This document shows, piece by piece, positions 8,994-15,809 of a DNA stretch of 64,000 bases; position 1 is the first letter of the stretch, and each line of letters starts with the position of its first letter. The notes below the pieces were generated by a model. That model was given only the letters and a program-made list of their open reading frames with translations. It was not told where the DNA came from and ran no database searches. The stretch comes from Clostridia bacterium (lineage in GTDB: Bacteria > Bacillota > Clostridia > Oscillospirales > Acutalibacteraceae). A program made the position numbers and the translations under genes. The DNA is taken from NCBI GenBank assembly GCA_017428625.1, contig JAFRQM010000011.1, positions 1 to 64,000 of the forward strand. Direction: 5' to 3'.

Positions 8994-9922
8994 ACCTCTT
9001 CGTCATCCTCTCTGCCCCAGTGAGGTCTTTCGCCAGGTTTGCTGCCGTAAAGAATTGTTCCGTTTGCAACTCTTTGAAGATGCCTGCCGTAAGAAGATTT
9101 ATCATATTTTTCAGCGGATTCAAGAAGAGATTTTTTACTTATCCACCTGTTGTTATATGCTATTTCCTCGGGTGCGGAAATTTTGATTCCCTGAAGTCTT
9201 TCAACCGTTCCGATAAAGTTTGAAGCTTCATAGAGCGCTTCAACGGTTCCTGTGTCAAGCCAGGCGTAACCTCTGCCGAGAAGTTGAACATCAAGCGTGC
9301 CCGCTTCAAGATACATCTGGTTTATGTCGGTTATTTCAAGTTCGCCGCGTTTGGAAGGTTTTAAAGCCTTGGCATAATCTATAACTTTGTTGTCATAAAT
9401 ATAAAGCCCGGTAACGGCATAATGTGATTTCGGGTGTTCCGGCTTTTCGACTATTGAAACGGGAATTCCTTTTGAGTTGAATTCAACAACGCCGAACGCC
9501 TGCGCATTCTCAACATTATAGCCGAAAATTGTGGCGCCTTCCTCTTTTTTTACCGCCTGTCTGAGCATATGGCCGAGGCCGCTGCCGTAAAAAATATTGT
9601 CGCCGAGAATCATTGCAACATGTTCTTTGCCGATAAATTTTTCGCCGATAATAAAAGCCTGAGCAAGACCGGCGGGATGTTCCTGAACGGCGTAAGAAAG
9701 TTTTAACCCGAACTGTTTGCCTGTTCCGAGCAGTCTTTCAAATTTAGGTGTGTCGTCAGGTGTTGAAATAATAAGAATCTCTCTTATACCCGCAAGCATA
9801 AGAGTTGACAAAGGATAATATATCATAGGTTTGTCATAAACAGGCAAAAGCTGTTTGCTGGTAACCATTGTGAGCGGATAAAGTCTTGAACCGGTTCCGC
9901 CGGCAAGAATAATTCCTTTCAT
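8990..9922 (-). CDS. rfbA: Glucose-1-phosphate thymidylyltransferase
   Basis: A 310-residue nucleotidyltransferase that makes dTDP-glucose, the first step to dTDP-rhamnose. It shows the sugar nucleotidyltransferase loop [11 protein letters not shown], the [15 protein letters not shown] segment and [10 protein letters not shown]-terminal extension of about 20 residues beyond the usual 290 ends in an acidic EDDEEV. The ATG has an AGGAG site 9 bases ahead and a consensus promoter a short distance further. It is first in a two-gene operon with rfbC. Rhamnose is likely destined for a wall polysaccharide or wall teichoic-type polymer. Confidence 0.95.
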   Translation of the reverse strand: MKGIILAGGTGSRLYPLTMVTSKQLLPVYDKPMIYYPLSTLMLAGIREILIISTPDDTPKFERLLGTGKQFGLKLSYAVQEHPAGLAQAFIIGEKFIGKEHVAMILGDNIFYGSGLGHMLRQAVKKEEGATIFGYNVENAQAFGVVEFNSKGIPVSIVEKPEHPKSHYAVTGLYIYDNKVIDYAKALKPSKRGELEITDINQMYLEAGTLDVQLLGRGYAWLDTGTVEALYEASNFIGTVERLQGIKISAPEEIAYNNRWISKKSLLESAEKYDKSSYGRHLQRVANGTILYGSKPGERPHWGREDDEEV

Positions 9923-9957
9923 TATAAATACTCCTTAAAGTTTTATAATTTTATATA

Positions 9958-9986
9958 ATTTTATCACTTTATAGAAAAAGTGTCAA
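9958..9986 (-). promoter_or_regulatory. Sigma-A promoter of rfbA-rfbC
   Basis: On the minus strand TTGACA (9981-9986) and TAAAAT (9958-9963) are spaced by exactly 17 bases. The transcription start would fall about 30 bases ahead of rfbA. Confidence 0.8.
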
Positions 9987-10086
9987 ATAAATACGGCAAC
10001 TGCTTTATAAACCTAATAATTATACAACTGTCTTATACTCAGAACAAATACATTGAAAAGGCAAAGAGTTATTGAAAGAAGAATAA

Positions 10087-10155
10087 ATGTTTTTTATTAA
10101 AACGGTAAAAAAAGAACTCGCCGAATTGATAAGAGCAATCAGCGAGTTAATTTAA
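10087..10155 (+). CDS. Possible 22-residue peptide at the prophage edge
   Basis: A short frame starting MFFIKTVKKELAELIRA. The ribosome site (GAAAGAAG) is weak, and its second half is covered by an inverted repeat, so it may not be translated. Its size and the hairpins that follow recall small phage or type I toxin peptides, but there is no real sequence match that I can state. Coding status is uncertain. Confidence 0.25.
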   Translation: MFFIKTVKKELAELIRAISELI

Positions 10156-10198
10156 AAGGCGGACACGCCTTTAAGGGAAGCAGGGCTTACCACCCTGC
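10115..10198. repeat. Three consecutive hairpins at the left edge of the prophage remnant
   Basis: Stem 1 is AACTCGC (10115-10121) with GCGAGTT (10142-10148). Stem 2 is AAAGGCG (10155-10161) with CGCCTTT (10166-10172), a four-base loop. Stem 3 is GCAGGG (10180-10185) with CCCTGC (10193-10198). Read on the minus strand, stem 1 is followed by CTTTTTTT and would work as an intrinsic terminator. The set could be a structured RNA or the 3' end of a lost gene. Confidence 0.6.
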
Positions 10199-10253
10199 CG
10201 ACCTCGAAAAAATTATATCACATAAATACTAAAAGTCAACAGCGAAGGAGTAG

Positions 10254-11150
10254 AAAAATGTCAACAAGGTACTCGGCACAGTAACTGAAAAGGAACGCAA
10301 AGCGACAATCCGCAACACAAGAACGCTGATGAACGGAGCGCACAATGCCGGTGGATATGAAGCAATGCAACAGGCGGCTTCTGACGGTATTATCCTTGAC
10401 AAGCAGTGGTTGGCAACACACGATGAAAGAACCCGTGACTCTCACGCATATCTTGACGGTGAAACGGTGCATTATAACGAGCGTTTCAGCAACGGTTTAC
10501 GCTATCCGCAAGACCCGCAGGGCGAAGCAGCAGAGGTTTACAACTGCCGTTGCGCTATGCGAGAAATAACAAGAGGGTTTTATAACAAATACACAGGCAA
10601 AACCGAAATGCTGCCTGACGCACCGCAAGAAAAATATGCAGAAGAGTCAAAGAAATATTGGGATAAATACTTTGCGGAAAAGAAACAAAAAGAGGCTGAT
10701 TTAGCGGCGGCAGAAAACCCGAATTATAGCAATAAACTGTTGCAAAATAAGGAAAAATATGGTAAAATTAATAAAACAGAAGAAACCGATTTTTATGTAG
10801 GAGAAAATGGGAAAGCACTACCGGCAAAGTATAAAGATTGGATAGGCGACAGTAAACGGGAAGAACTGCTTGCAAAGGCAGACAACGCAAAATTATATAA
10901 TGCGATAGACCAATTATATCGCCCGAAAAGTTTTATCGGTGACGGTGGCACAGCGGACGCATTAAGATTTGAAAAAAGCACAGGTTTAAATATAAGTCGA
11001 AACAATGGAAATCATTATAACAAAGCGATTGAATTGAAACGAAACCTTTCAAACAAAGTAATGAAAGAGCCTTTAACACCTGATGAAAGGACTATTGCAG
11101 AAAAACTAATAAATGACCTTAACAAAGCAATTAAAGAATGGGAGGAATAA
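10254..11150 (+). pseudogene. Phage MuF-type head morphogenesis protein, N-terminally truncated, with toxin-like C-terminal domain
   Basis: The open frame runs from just after a TAG at 10251; the first ATG in frame is at 10329. Residues from that ATG start inside the MuF/SPP1 gp7-like domain: KQWLATHDERTRDSHAYLDG and EVYNCRCAMREI are the conserved end of the domain, with the NCRC motif. The 200 or more residues normally ahead of this are missing. After a charged linker, the last 80 residues (SFIGDGGTADALRFE, HYNKAIELKRNL, then an acidic helix) look like C-terminal modules I recall from polymorphic toxins. The stop is directly followed by the ATG of an acidic immunity-like gene. An ATG at 10258 behind GAAGGAG is out of frame and ends after eight codons. 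Confidence 0.7.
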
Positions 11151-11522
11151 ATGAAATACGAGGAGTTATACAAAGATTTCATTTCGCTGTTTCCTGATGA
11201 CAAACCGTTTTTTGACGAGTTGTGTGAAAAGAATGCAGTTGATGAAACAGACGGAACACATATACAGTTTGCATTTGTTGTTATTCCTTTCATAAAAAGA
11301 ATTATAAAAGAGTCTCCCGAAAAAACAAAAAGAGCGTTTGACTTTTTCGAGGAAATGGAAAAGACAGGGATAACAGACATTCAAGAAGTGGTTGATTTTA
11401 CTGTTTTAGAAACATTACTCAATGACGAACCCTACGACTTTGATATTTATGTGCCGTATTTAGGCAAAGAAACAAAAGAGGCAGCACACGCAGTCGCACG
11501 GTGGTTTGATGTTCCGTATTAA
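11151..11522 (+). CDS. Small acidic protein, probable immunity partner of the MuF toxin domain
   Basis: A 123-residue acidic, mostly helical protein beginning MKYEELYKDF, with no signal peptide or membrane segment. It starts on the base after the stop of the MuF-toxin gene and is followed at once by a terminator, the arrangement expected for a toxin-immunity pair. The segment VVDFTVLETLLNDEPYDFDIYVPYLG near the end recalls small uncharacterised proteins found beside polymorphic toxins; I cannot name the family with certainty. The frame is intact although the upstream phage gene is truncated. That would fit selection to keep the immunity gene, or simply a recent decay. Confidence 0.6.
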   Translation: MKYEELYKDFISLFPDDKPFFDELCEKNAVDETDGTHIQFAFVVIPFIKRIIKESPEKTKRAFDFFEEMEKTGITDIQEVVDFTVLETLLNDEPYDFDIYVPYLGKETKEAAHAVARWFDVPY

Positions 11523-11525
11523 AAT

Positions 11526-11550
11526 AAACCCTGCTTAACGGCAGGGTTTT
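11526..11550 (+). terminator. Terminator behind the toxin-immunity pair
   Basis: A perfect 9-bp stem, AAACCCTGC (11526-11534) with GCAGGGTTT (11541-11549), has a six-base loop and ends in TTTT. It lies four bases after the immunity gene stop. Confidence 0.8.
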
Positions 11551-11572
11551 AATATTGCAAAAGGAGATAAAA

Positions 11573-11707
11573 ATGACAATTGGAAACAAAGAAGCAGACC
11601 AAATATGCGTAGTTGACAGTGAAACAAGAGAAGTTCTTGCTGTAATTAGCGACACCGAGATAATTGAGCACACAGGCGTAGCCGTAGAAATAGATTTTGA
11701 GGATTAA
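11573..11707 (+). CDS. Small phage-type hypothetical protein
   Basis: A 44-residue acidic protein starting MTIGNKEADQICVVD and ending with VAVEIDFED. It has a good ribosome site (AAAGGAGAT, 4-5 bases before ATG). I do not recognise a family; its length, position behind the phage terminator and acidic composition fit a small phage accessory gene. Its last four bases overlap the stop end of a small gene on the opposite strand. Confidence 0.55.
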   Translation: MTIGNKEADQICVVDSETREVLAVISDTEIIEHTGVAVEIDFED

Positions 11708-11913
11708 CCTAAGTTGTTTTTCTTGCTCTTATCTGGATTTGAGCAGGGTGTTTCAACTCCGTTAATCTTTCTGATATGAAAATCATCGGAGTATTGACCG
11801 CTTTTTATTTTGCTAACAAATTGACTGCGGTTCATTGTTTTACCTGTGTTTAAATCTTTGAATGTCTCGTTTCTGCCAGTTTTAGTTTGCGAGATGGTTT
11901 TAACTTTGCTTAT
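11704..11913 (-). CDS. Small phage-type protein with a non-standard (ATA) or lost start codon
   Basis: On the minus strand a clear 69-codon frame reads SKVKTISQTKTGRNET, then SDDFHIRKINGVETP and ends in NNLG. The pattern resembles short phage or integrative-element proteins related in style to DUF3892; this is from memory. At the expected distance behind an AGGAAGGAGA ribosome site the codon is ATA (11911-11913), not ATG; the only in-frame ATG (11835) would delete the first 26 residues. Either the start codon mutated, making this a pseudogene, or a rare ATA start is used. The stop overlaps the end of the plus-strand gene by three or four bases. Confidence 0.5.
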   Translation of the reverse strand: MSKVKTISQTKTGRNETFKDLNTGKTMNRSQFVSKIKSGQYSDDFHIRKINGVETPCSNPDKSKKNNLG

Positions 11914-11965
11914 AGTGTTCTCCTTCCTCTACGGCTACGAGATTATTATTTCACAATTCATATCA

Positions 11966-11993
11966 ACACTCTACACCTGTAGGGTGTTTTTTT
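11966..11993 (+). terminator. Terminator of a deleted phage gene
   Basis: ACACTCTACA (11966-11975) pairs with TGTAGGGTGT (11978-11987, one G-U pair) and is followed by TTTTTT. No plus-strand gene ends just ahead of it, so it probably belonged to a phage gene that has been lost. Confidence 0.6.
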
Positions 11994-12012
11994 ATACCCG
12001 AAAGGCAGGATT

Positions 12013-12234
12013 ATGGAAGATAACATTGAAATTGAGGTTGACCTGACGGAATTTACAAAAGGCATAAAGAAAGTGTCAGAGGCGGAGGTTTACGCACTTA
12101 TGCAAGCGGCACGGTCAATAGGCGGCGAAGCGGCGGGCTTTGCAAAAGAAAACTGCCCTGTTGACACGGGTCTTTTACGAAACAGCATTGTGTTCGCATT
12201 GTCGGGCGGCGGAAAAAAGAAGGCTTGCAAATAA
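12013..12234 (+). pseudogene. HK97 gp10-like phage tail/connector protein, C-terminally truncated
   Basis: A 73-residue frame whose sequence matches the N-terminal half of HK97 gp10-family proteins: EVDLTEFTKGIKK, a helix AEVYALMQAARSIGGEAAGFAKE and the family hallmark CPVDTGLLRNSI. Full-length members have roughly 120-150 residues. Here the frame stops soon after this motif, and its last codons (KKKACK, stop) are encoded by the bases of the ileS terminator hairpin. The gene was therefore cut by the recombination or deletion that formed the right edge of the remnant. It has a ribosome site (AGGCAGG) but is very unlikely to be functional. Confidence 0.75.
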
Positions 12235-12249
12235 TTAAATCTGCAAGCC
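12213..12249 (-). terminator. ileS terminator, fused to the prophage junction
   Basis: GGCTTGCA (12222-12229) pairs with TGCAAGCC (12242-12249). On the minus strand the hairpin is followed by TTCTTTTTT. It lies directly behind the ileS stop codon. The 5' arm on the plus strand is also read as the end of the truncated gp10 gene. Confidence 0.8.
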
Positions 12250-12257
12250 CTTAAGGT

Positions 12258-15200
12258 TTATTTTGTTTTTTCAACGCCGAGAGTAACTTTAATGCCGTTT
12301 ATATCCCATTCTTTGCAATATGCGCCGCATGATGAATTGATTATTTCTTCTGCAAGAACATCGTGCATTATGCTTTCGCCGGATTTTTCAAAAACACCGG
12401 TGATTACATCGCAGTTTTCTCCGCTGAAATAAACTCTGATGTGGTCCATAACTTCAAAACCGGCTTCTTTGCGCATTGTCTGAATTTTGGAAATTAGTTC
12501 ATTTACATAACCTTCCGAAATCAGTTCATCGTCAAGAACGGTGTCAAGAACAACATTTACGCCGTAATCCGAAACAGAATACAAACCGTCTTTCTGAACG
12601 GAACTGATGAGCAGGTCTTCTTCGGTAAGTTCAACGGGTTCGCCGTTGACTTCAAATTTAACGGCGCCTTCGCTGTCAAGCTGTGCTTTCGCAGCAGACC
12701 CGTCAACATTTGCAAGGTAATCTTTTATTCCGTTAAGGAGTTTTCCGTATTTTGGGCCTACGGTTTTAAGCTGCGGTTTAAAAGCATAAGATACAAAGCC
12801 GGATGCGTCTGTGACAAATTCAACAGATTTGACATTCAACTCATCTCTGATTATTGAAGACAGTTCTTCATTCAGCGATTTGTCAGCTTGAACAAACATT
12901 TTTGAAAGAGGCTGCCTGTTTTTGATGTTGGCACCGTTTCTTGCCGCTCTGCCGAGAACAACAATGTCAAGAACTTCCTGCATTGATGATTCAAGTTGTT
13001 TGTCAATTTTGCTTTCGTCAGCAACAGGGTAATCGCAGAGGTGAACGCTTTCGGGAGCATTTTTATCAATATTGCAGACAAGGTTTCTGTAAATCTGCTC
13101 TGACATATAAGGAATCATCGGTGCCGAAAGTTTTGCAACGGTAACAAGAGCGGTGTAAAGGGTCATATAAGCGTTAATCTTATCCTGACTCATCTCCTGT
13201 GCCCAGTAGCGTTCTCTGCCGCGGCGCACATACCAGTTGCTTAAATCGTCAACAAAACTCTGTAATGCCTTTGCGGCTTCGGGAATACAGTATTTTTCGA
13301 GGTAACCGTCAACTGTAAGAATAAGCGTATTGAGTTTTGAAACAAGCCATTTATCCATTACAGAGAGTTTGTCATACTTAAGCGAATATTTTGTTGCGTC
13401 AAAACTGTCAATGTTGGCATAAAGAACAAAGAAAGCATAAGTGTTCCACAATGTGCCCATAAATTTTCTCTGGCCTTCAACAACCGCTTTGTCATAAAAA
13501 CGGTTGGGAAGCCATGGCGCGGAATTGGTATAGAAATACCATCTTATTGCGTCTGCGCCGAATTTTGCAAGTGCATCAAACGGATCGACAGCATTGCCTT
13601 TGGATTTTGACATTTTCTGACCGTTTTCATCCTGAACAAGACCGAGAACAATAACATTTTTGTAAGGGGATTTATCAAAAAGAATTGTTGAAATAGCAAG
13701 CAGTGAGTAGAACCATCCTCTTGTCTGGTCAACTGCTTCGGAAATGAATTCCGCGGGGAACTGGTCTTCAAACAGTTCTTTGTTCTCAAAAGGATAATGG
13801 TGCTGCGCAAAAGGCATTGAGCCGGAGTCGAACCAGCAGTCAATAACTTCGGGAACACGCTTCATCTGTTTGCCGCATTCAGGGCAGGTGATGGTAACGG
13901 CATCTATATAAGGGCGGTGAAGTTCGATGTCATCCGGGCAGTTGTCAGACATAGATTTGAGTTCTTCAATGGAGCCTATAACGTGCCTGTGACCGCATTC
14001 GCATTCCCAAATGTTAAGCGGAGTGCCCCAGTAGCGGTTGCGTGAAAGACCCCAATCCTGAACATTATTGAGCCAGTCGCCGAATCTGCCGGTGCCTATG
14101 CTTTCGGGAATCCAGTTGATTGTATTATTATTTTTTACAAGGTCGTCGCGAACCTCTGTCATTTTTATAAACCAGGATTCTCTTGCATAATAAAGAAGAG
14201 GAGTGGAGCAACGCCAGCAATGAGGATAATCATGTTCCATTTTGGGAGCGCTGAAAAGTATTCCTCTTGAATCGAGTTCTTTCAAAACCTCGGGGTCGCA
14301 GCTGACAGCGCCCATGTCAATTTCAGCCTGAGTGGGTTTTGCGCGCATACCGGCAAAAGGCGTTTCTTCTTTCATAACACCGTGTTCGTCAACCATCTGA
14401 ACAAACGGCGCGTCATATTTTCTGCCGACTCTTGCGTCGTCTTCGCCGAAAGCGGGAGCAATGTGAACAATTCCCGTGCCGTCTGACATAGTTACATAAT
14501 TGTCGCAATAAATAAAGAAAGCTTTTTTATGTTGTTTGTCGGCAGCATCTTTTGCGCACTGGTAAAGTGGCTCATACTCTTTATATTCAAGGTCTTTGCC
14601 GGTGTATGTTTCAAGAATTTCATATATTGAGCCGAGAACACTGTCAAGAAGCGCTTTCGCGAGAATATAAGTATAACCGTCGGCGGCTTTGACTTTAGCA
14701 TATATTTCATCGGGATTTACGCAAAGGCCGATGTTTGAGGCAAGGGTCCACGGTGTTGTAGTCCAGGCAAGGAAATAAGCGTCTTCACCTTTAATCTTGA
14801 AGCGGACTACAGCGGTGCGTTCTTTTAATGTTTTATAGCCCTGAGCAACCTCGTGTGATGAAAGAGGGGTGCCGCAGCGCGGGCAGTAGGGAACAATTTT
14901 GAAACCTTTATAAAGAAGGTTTTTGTTCCAGATTTCTTTAAGAGCCCACCATTCGCTTTCAATATAATCGTTGTGATAGGTTACATAGGGGTTTTCCATA
15001 TCCGCCCAGAATCCGACAGTTTCGGAGAAATCCTCCCACATGCCTTTATATTTCCAGACGCTTTCTTTGCACAGTTTAATAAACGGTTCAAGACCGTATG
15101 CTTCAATCTGGTCTTTGCCGTTTATTCCGAGCAACTTTTCAACCTCAAGTTCAACCGGAAGGCCGTGAGTGTCCCATCCGGCTTTACGGGGCACCATATA

Positions 15201-15428
15201 GCCCTTCATAGTTCTGTAACGGGGAATCATATCTTTGATTACACGGGTAAGAACATGACCGATATGAGGTTTGCCGTTGGCGGTAGGGGGGCCGTCATAA
15301 AAAGTATATGTGGGGTTCCCTTCGCGTATTTTTATGCTTTTTTCAAAAATGTCATTCTTTTTCCAGAAATCGAGAACTTCTTTTTCGTTCTTTACAAAAT
15401 CAAGGCTTGTTGACACTTTGTCATACAT
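12258..15428 (-). CDS. ileS: Isoleucyl-tRNA synthetase
   Basis: A 1056-residue class I aminoacyl-tRNA synthetase that charges tRNA-Ile. HIGH is at residues 55-58 (GKPHIGHV) and KMSKS at about 605-609. The connective editing domain lies between them, and the tRNA-binding helical domain follows. CPRCG and a CPECG pair appear in inserted zinc-type modules. The start is ATG 15426-15428 (MYDKVSTSLDF) because GGAGGT lies 7 bases ahead. An upstream frame extension of 27 codons runs through the T-box and terminator and is not used. The eukaryote-like long form (about 1050 residues, KMSKSKGNAVDP) is typical of many Clostridia. Regulation is by the Ile T-box upstream. Confidence 0.96.
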   Translation of the reverse strand: MYDKVSTSLDFVKNEKEVLDFWKKNDIFEKSIKIREGNPTYTFYDGPPTANGKPHIGHVLTRVIKDMIPRYRTMKGYMVPRKAGWDTHGLPVELEVEKLLGINGKDQIEAYGLEPFIKLCKESVWKYKGMWEDFSETVGFWADMENPYVTYHNDYIESEWWALKEIWNKNLLYKGFKIVPYCPRCGTPLSSHEVAQGYKTLKERTAVVRFKIKGEDAYFLAWTTTPWTLASNIGLCVNPDEIYAKVKAADGYTYILAKALLDSVLGSIYEILETYTGKDLEYKEYEPLYQCAKDAADKQHKKAFFIYCDNYVTMSDGTGIVHIAPAFGEDDARVGRKYDAPFVQMVDEHGVMKEETPFAGMRAKPTQAEIDMGAVSCDPEVLKELDSRGILFSAPKMEHDYPHCWRCSTPLLYYARESWFIKMTEVRDDLVKNNNTINWIPESIGTGRFGDWLNNVQDWGLSRNRYWGTPLNIWECECGHRHVIGSIEELKSMSDNCPDDIELHRPYIDAVTITCPECGKQMKRVPEVIDCWFDSGSMPFAQHHYPFENKELFEDQFPAEFISEAVDQTRGWFYSLLAISTILFDKSPYKNVIVLGLVQDENGQKMSKSKGNAVDPFDALAKFGADAIRWYFYTNSAPWLPNRFYDKAVVEGQRKFMGTLWNTYAFFVLYANIDSFDATKYSLKYDKLSVMDKWLVSKLNTLILTVDGYLEKYCIPEAAKALQSFVDDLSNWYVRRGRERYWAQEMSQDKINAYMTLYTALVTVAKLSAPMIPYMSEQIYRNLVCNIDKNAPESVHLCDYPVADESKIDKQLESSMQEVLDIVVLGRAARNGANIKNRQPLSKMFVQADKSLNEELSSIIRDELNVKSVEFVTDASGFVSYAFKPQLKTVGPKYGKLLNGIKDYLANVDGSAAKAQLDSEGAVKFEVNGEPVELTEEDLLISSVQKDGLYSVSDYGVNVVLDTVLDDELISEGYVNELISKIQTMRKEAGFEVMDHIRVYFSGENCDVITGVFEKSGESIMHDVLAEEIINSSCGAYCKEWDINGIKVTLGVEKTK

Positions 15429-15442
15429 ATTTTTTACCTCCA

Positions 15443-15672
15443 CAAATAAAATAACTCCGCCCATACAGGACGGAGTTAATAATCCGTTAACCACCTGATA
15501 TGCATACATGATTTTATGCTTCCCCGCTAACGGTGGGACTCCGTCAAAGCCTACTTGTGAACTTTCGGTTTGAAACTCGGGAGTGATGTTCGTTCATTGC
15601 AGTAAATACCGGCATCTCACCGTCGCCGGCTCTCTTTGATTTACTCAGCAAAGACTACTGTCTCCGTCAATG
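15443..15672 (-). promoter_or_regulatory. T-box leader (isoleucine) controlling ileS
   Basis: Read on the minus strand, the leader has the expected order: stem I with AGTA and AGAGAGCCGG...GGTGAGATGCCGG, then the specifier loop GAAC-ATC-ACTCCCGAG with the Ile codon ATC at 15585-15587. The GTAGGCTTTGACGGAGTCCC stretch and CACCGTTA follow. The T-box sequence AGGTGGTTAACGG lies at 15484-15496 and overlaps the start of a terminator, AACTCCGTCC paired with GGGCGGAGTT (15453-15477), with a following T tract. Uncharged tRNA-Ile would stabilise the antiterminator and allow ileS transcription. The specifier agrees with the downstream gene. Confidence 0.93.
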
Positions 15673-15699
15673 TTTTTAAGGTGTTTTTAATTTCGATAA

Positions 15700-15728
15700 A
15701 GTATATCATAAGCATTTTGTAATGTCAA
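15700..15728 (-). promoter_or_regulatory. Sigma-A promoter of the T-box/ileS unit
   Basis: On the minus strand TTGACA (15723-15728) and TATACT (15700-15705) are exactly 17 bases apart. Transcription would start near 15693, about 20 bases ahead of the T-box stem I. Confidence 0.85.
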
Positions 15729-15746
15729 TAAATTAAAGTTAAAACA

Positions 15747-15774
15747 TTGATTTTAAATTTTAATATGATAAAAT
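15747..15774 (+). promoter_or_regulatory. Sigma-A promoter of the lipase-like gene
   Basis: TTGATT (15747-15752) and TAAAAT (15769-15774) are spaced by 16 bases, about 35 bases before the ATG. It is divergent from the ileS promoter, with roughly 20 bases between the two -35 boxes. Confidence 0.65.
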
Positions 15775-15809
15775 AAAAATATTAATTTTACTAAAAATGG
15801 AGAATATCT

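Larger units (their letters stand above)
10087..12234. mobile_element. Decayed prophage remnant between rfbA and ileS
   Basis: This 2.1-kb island holds fragments typical of a tailed temperate phage: the C-terminal part of a MuF-type head morphogenesis protein, an immunity-like gene, two very short phage-like proteins and the N-terminal part of an HK97 gp10-like protein. Integrase, terminase, portal and major capsid genes are missing, so most of the phage has been deleted. The right junction is precise, because the gp10 frame ends inside the ileS terminator. The 100 bases on the left (9987-10086) are AT-rich and show no gene. No direct repeat that could be an attachment site was identified. 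Confidence 0.75.

Noticed and set aside
10258-10284. Start codon of the MuF gene at ATG 10258
   Set aside because: Despite a good ribosome site the frame closes after eight codons (MSTRYSAQ) and is out of phase with the MuF frame.
15429-15509. N-terminal extension of ileS by 27 codons (MYAYQVVNG...)
   Set aside because: It is read from the T-box and terminator sequence; the GGAGGT site and family alignment support ATG 15428.
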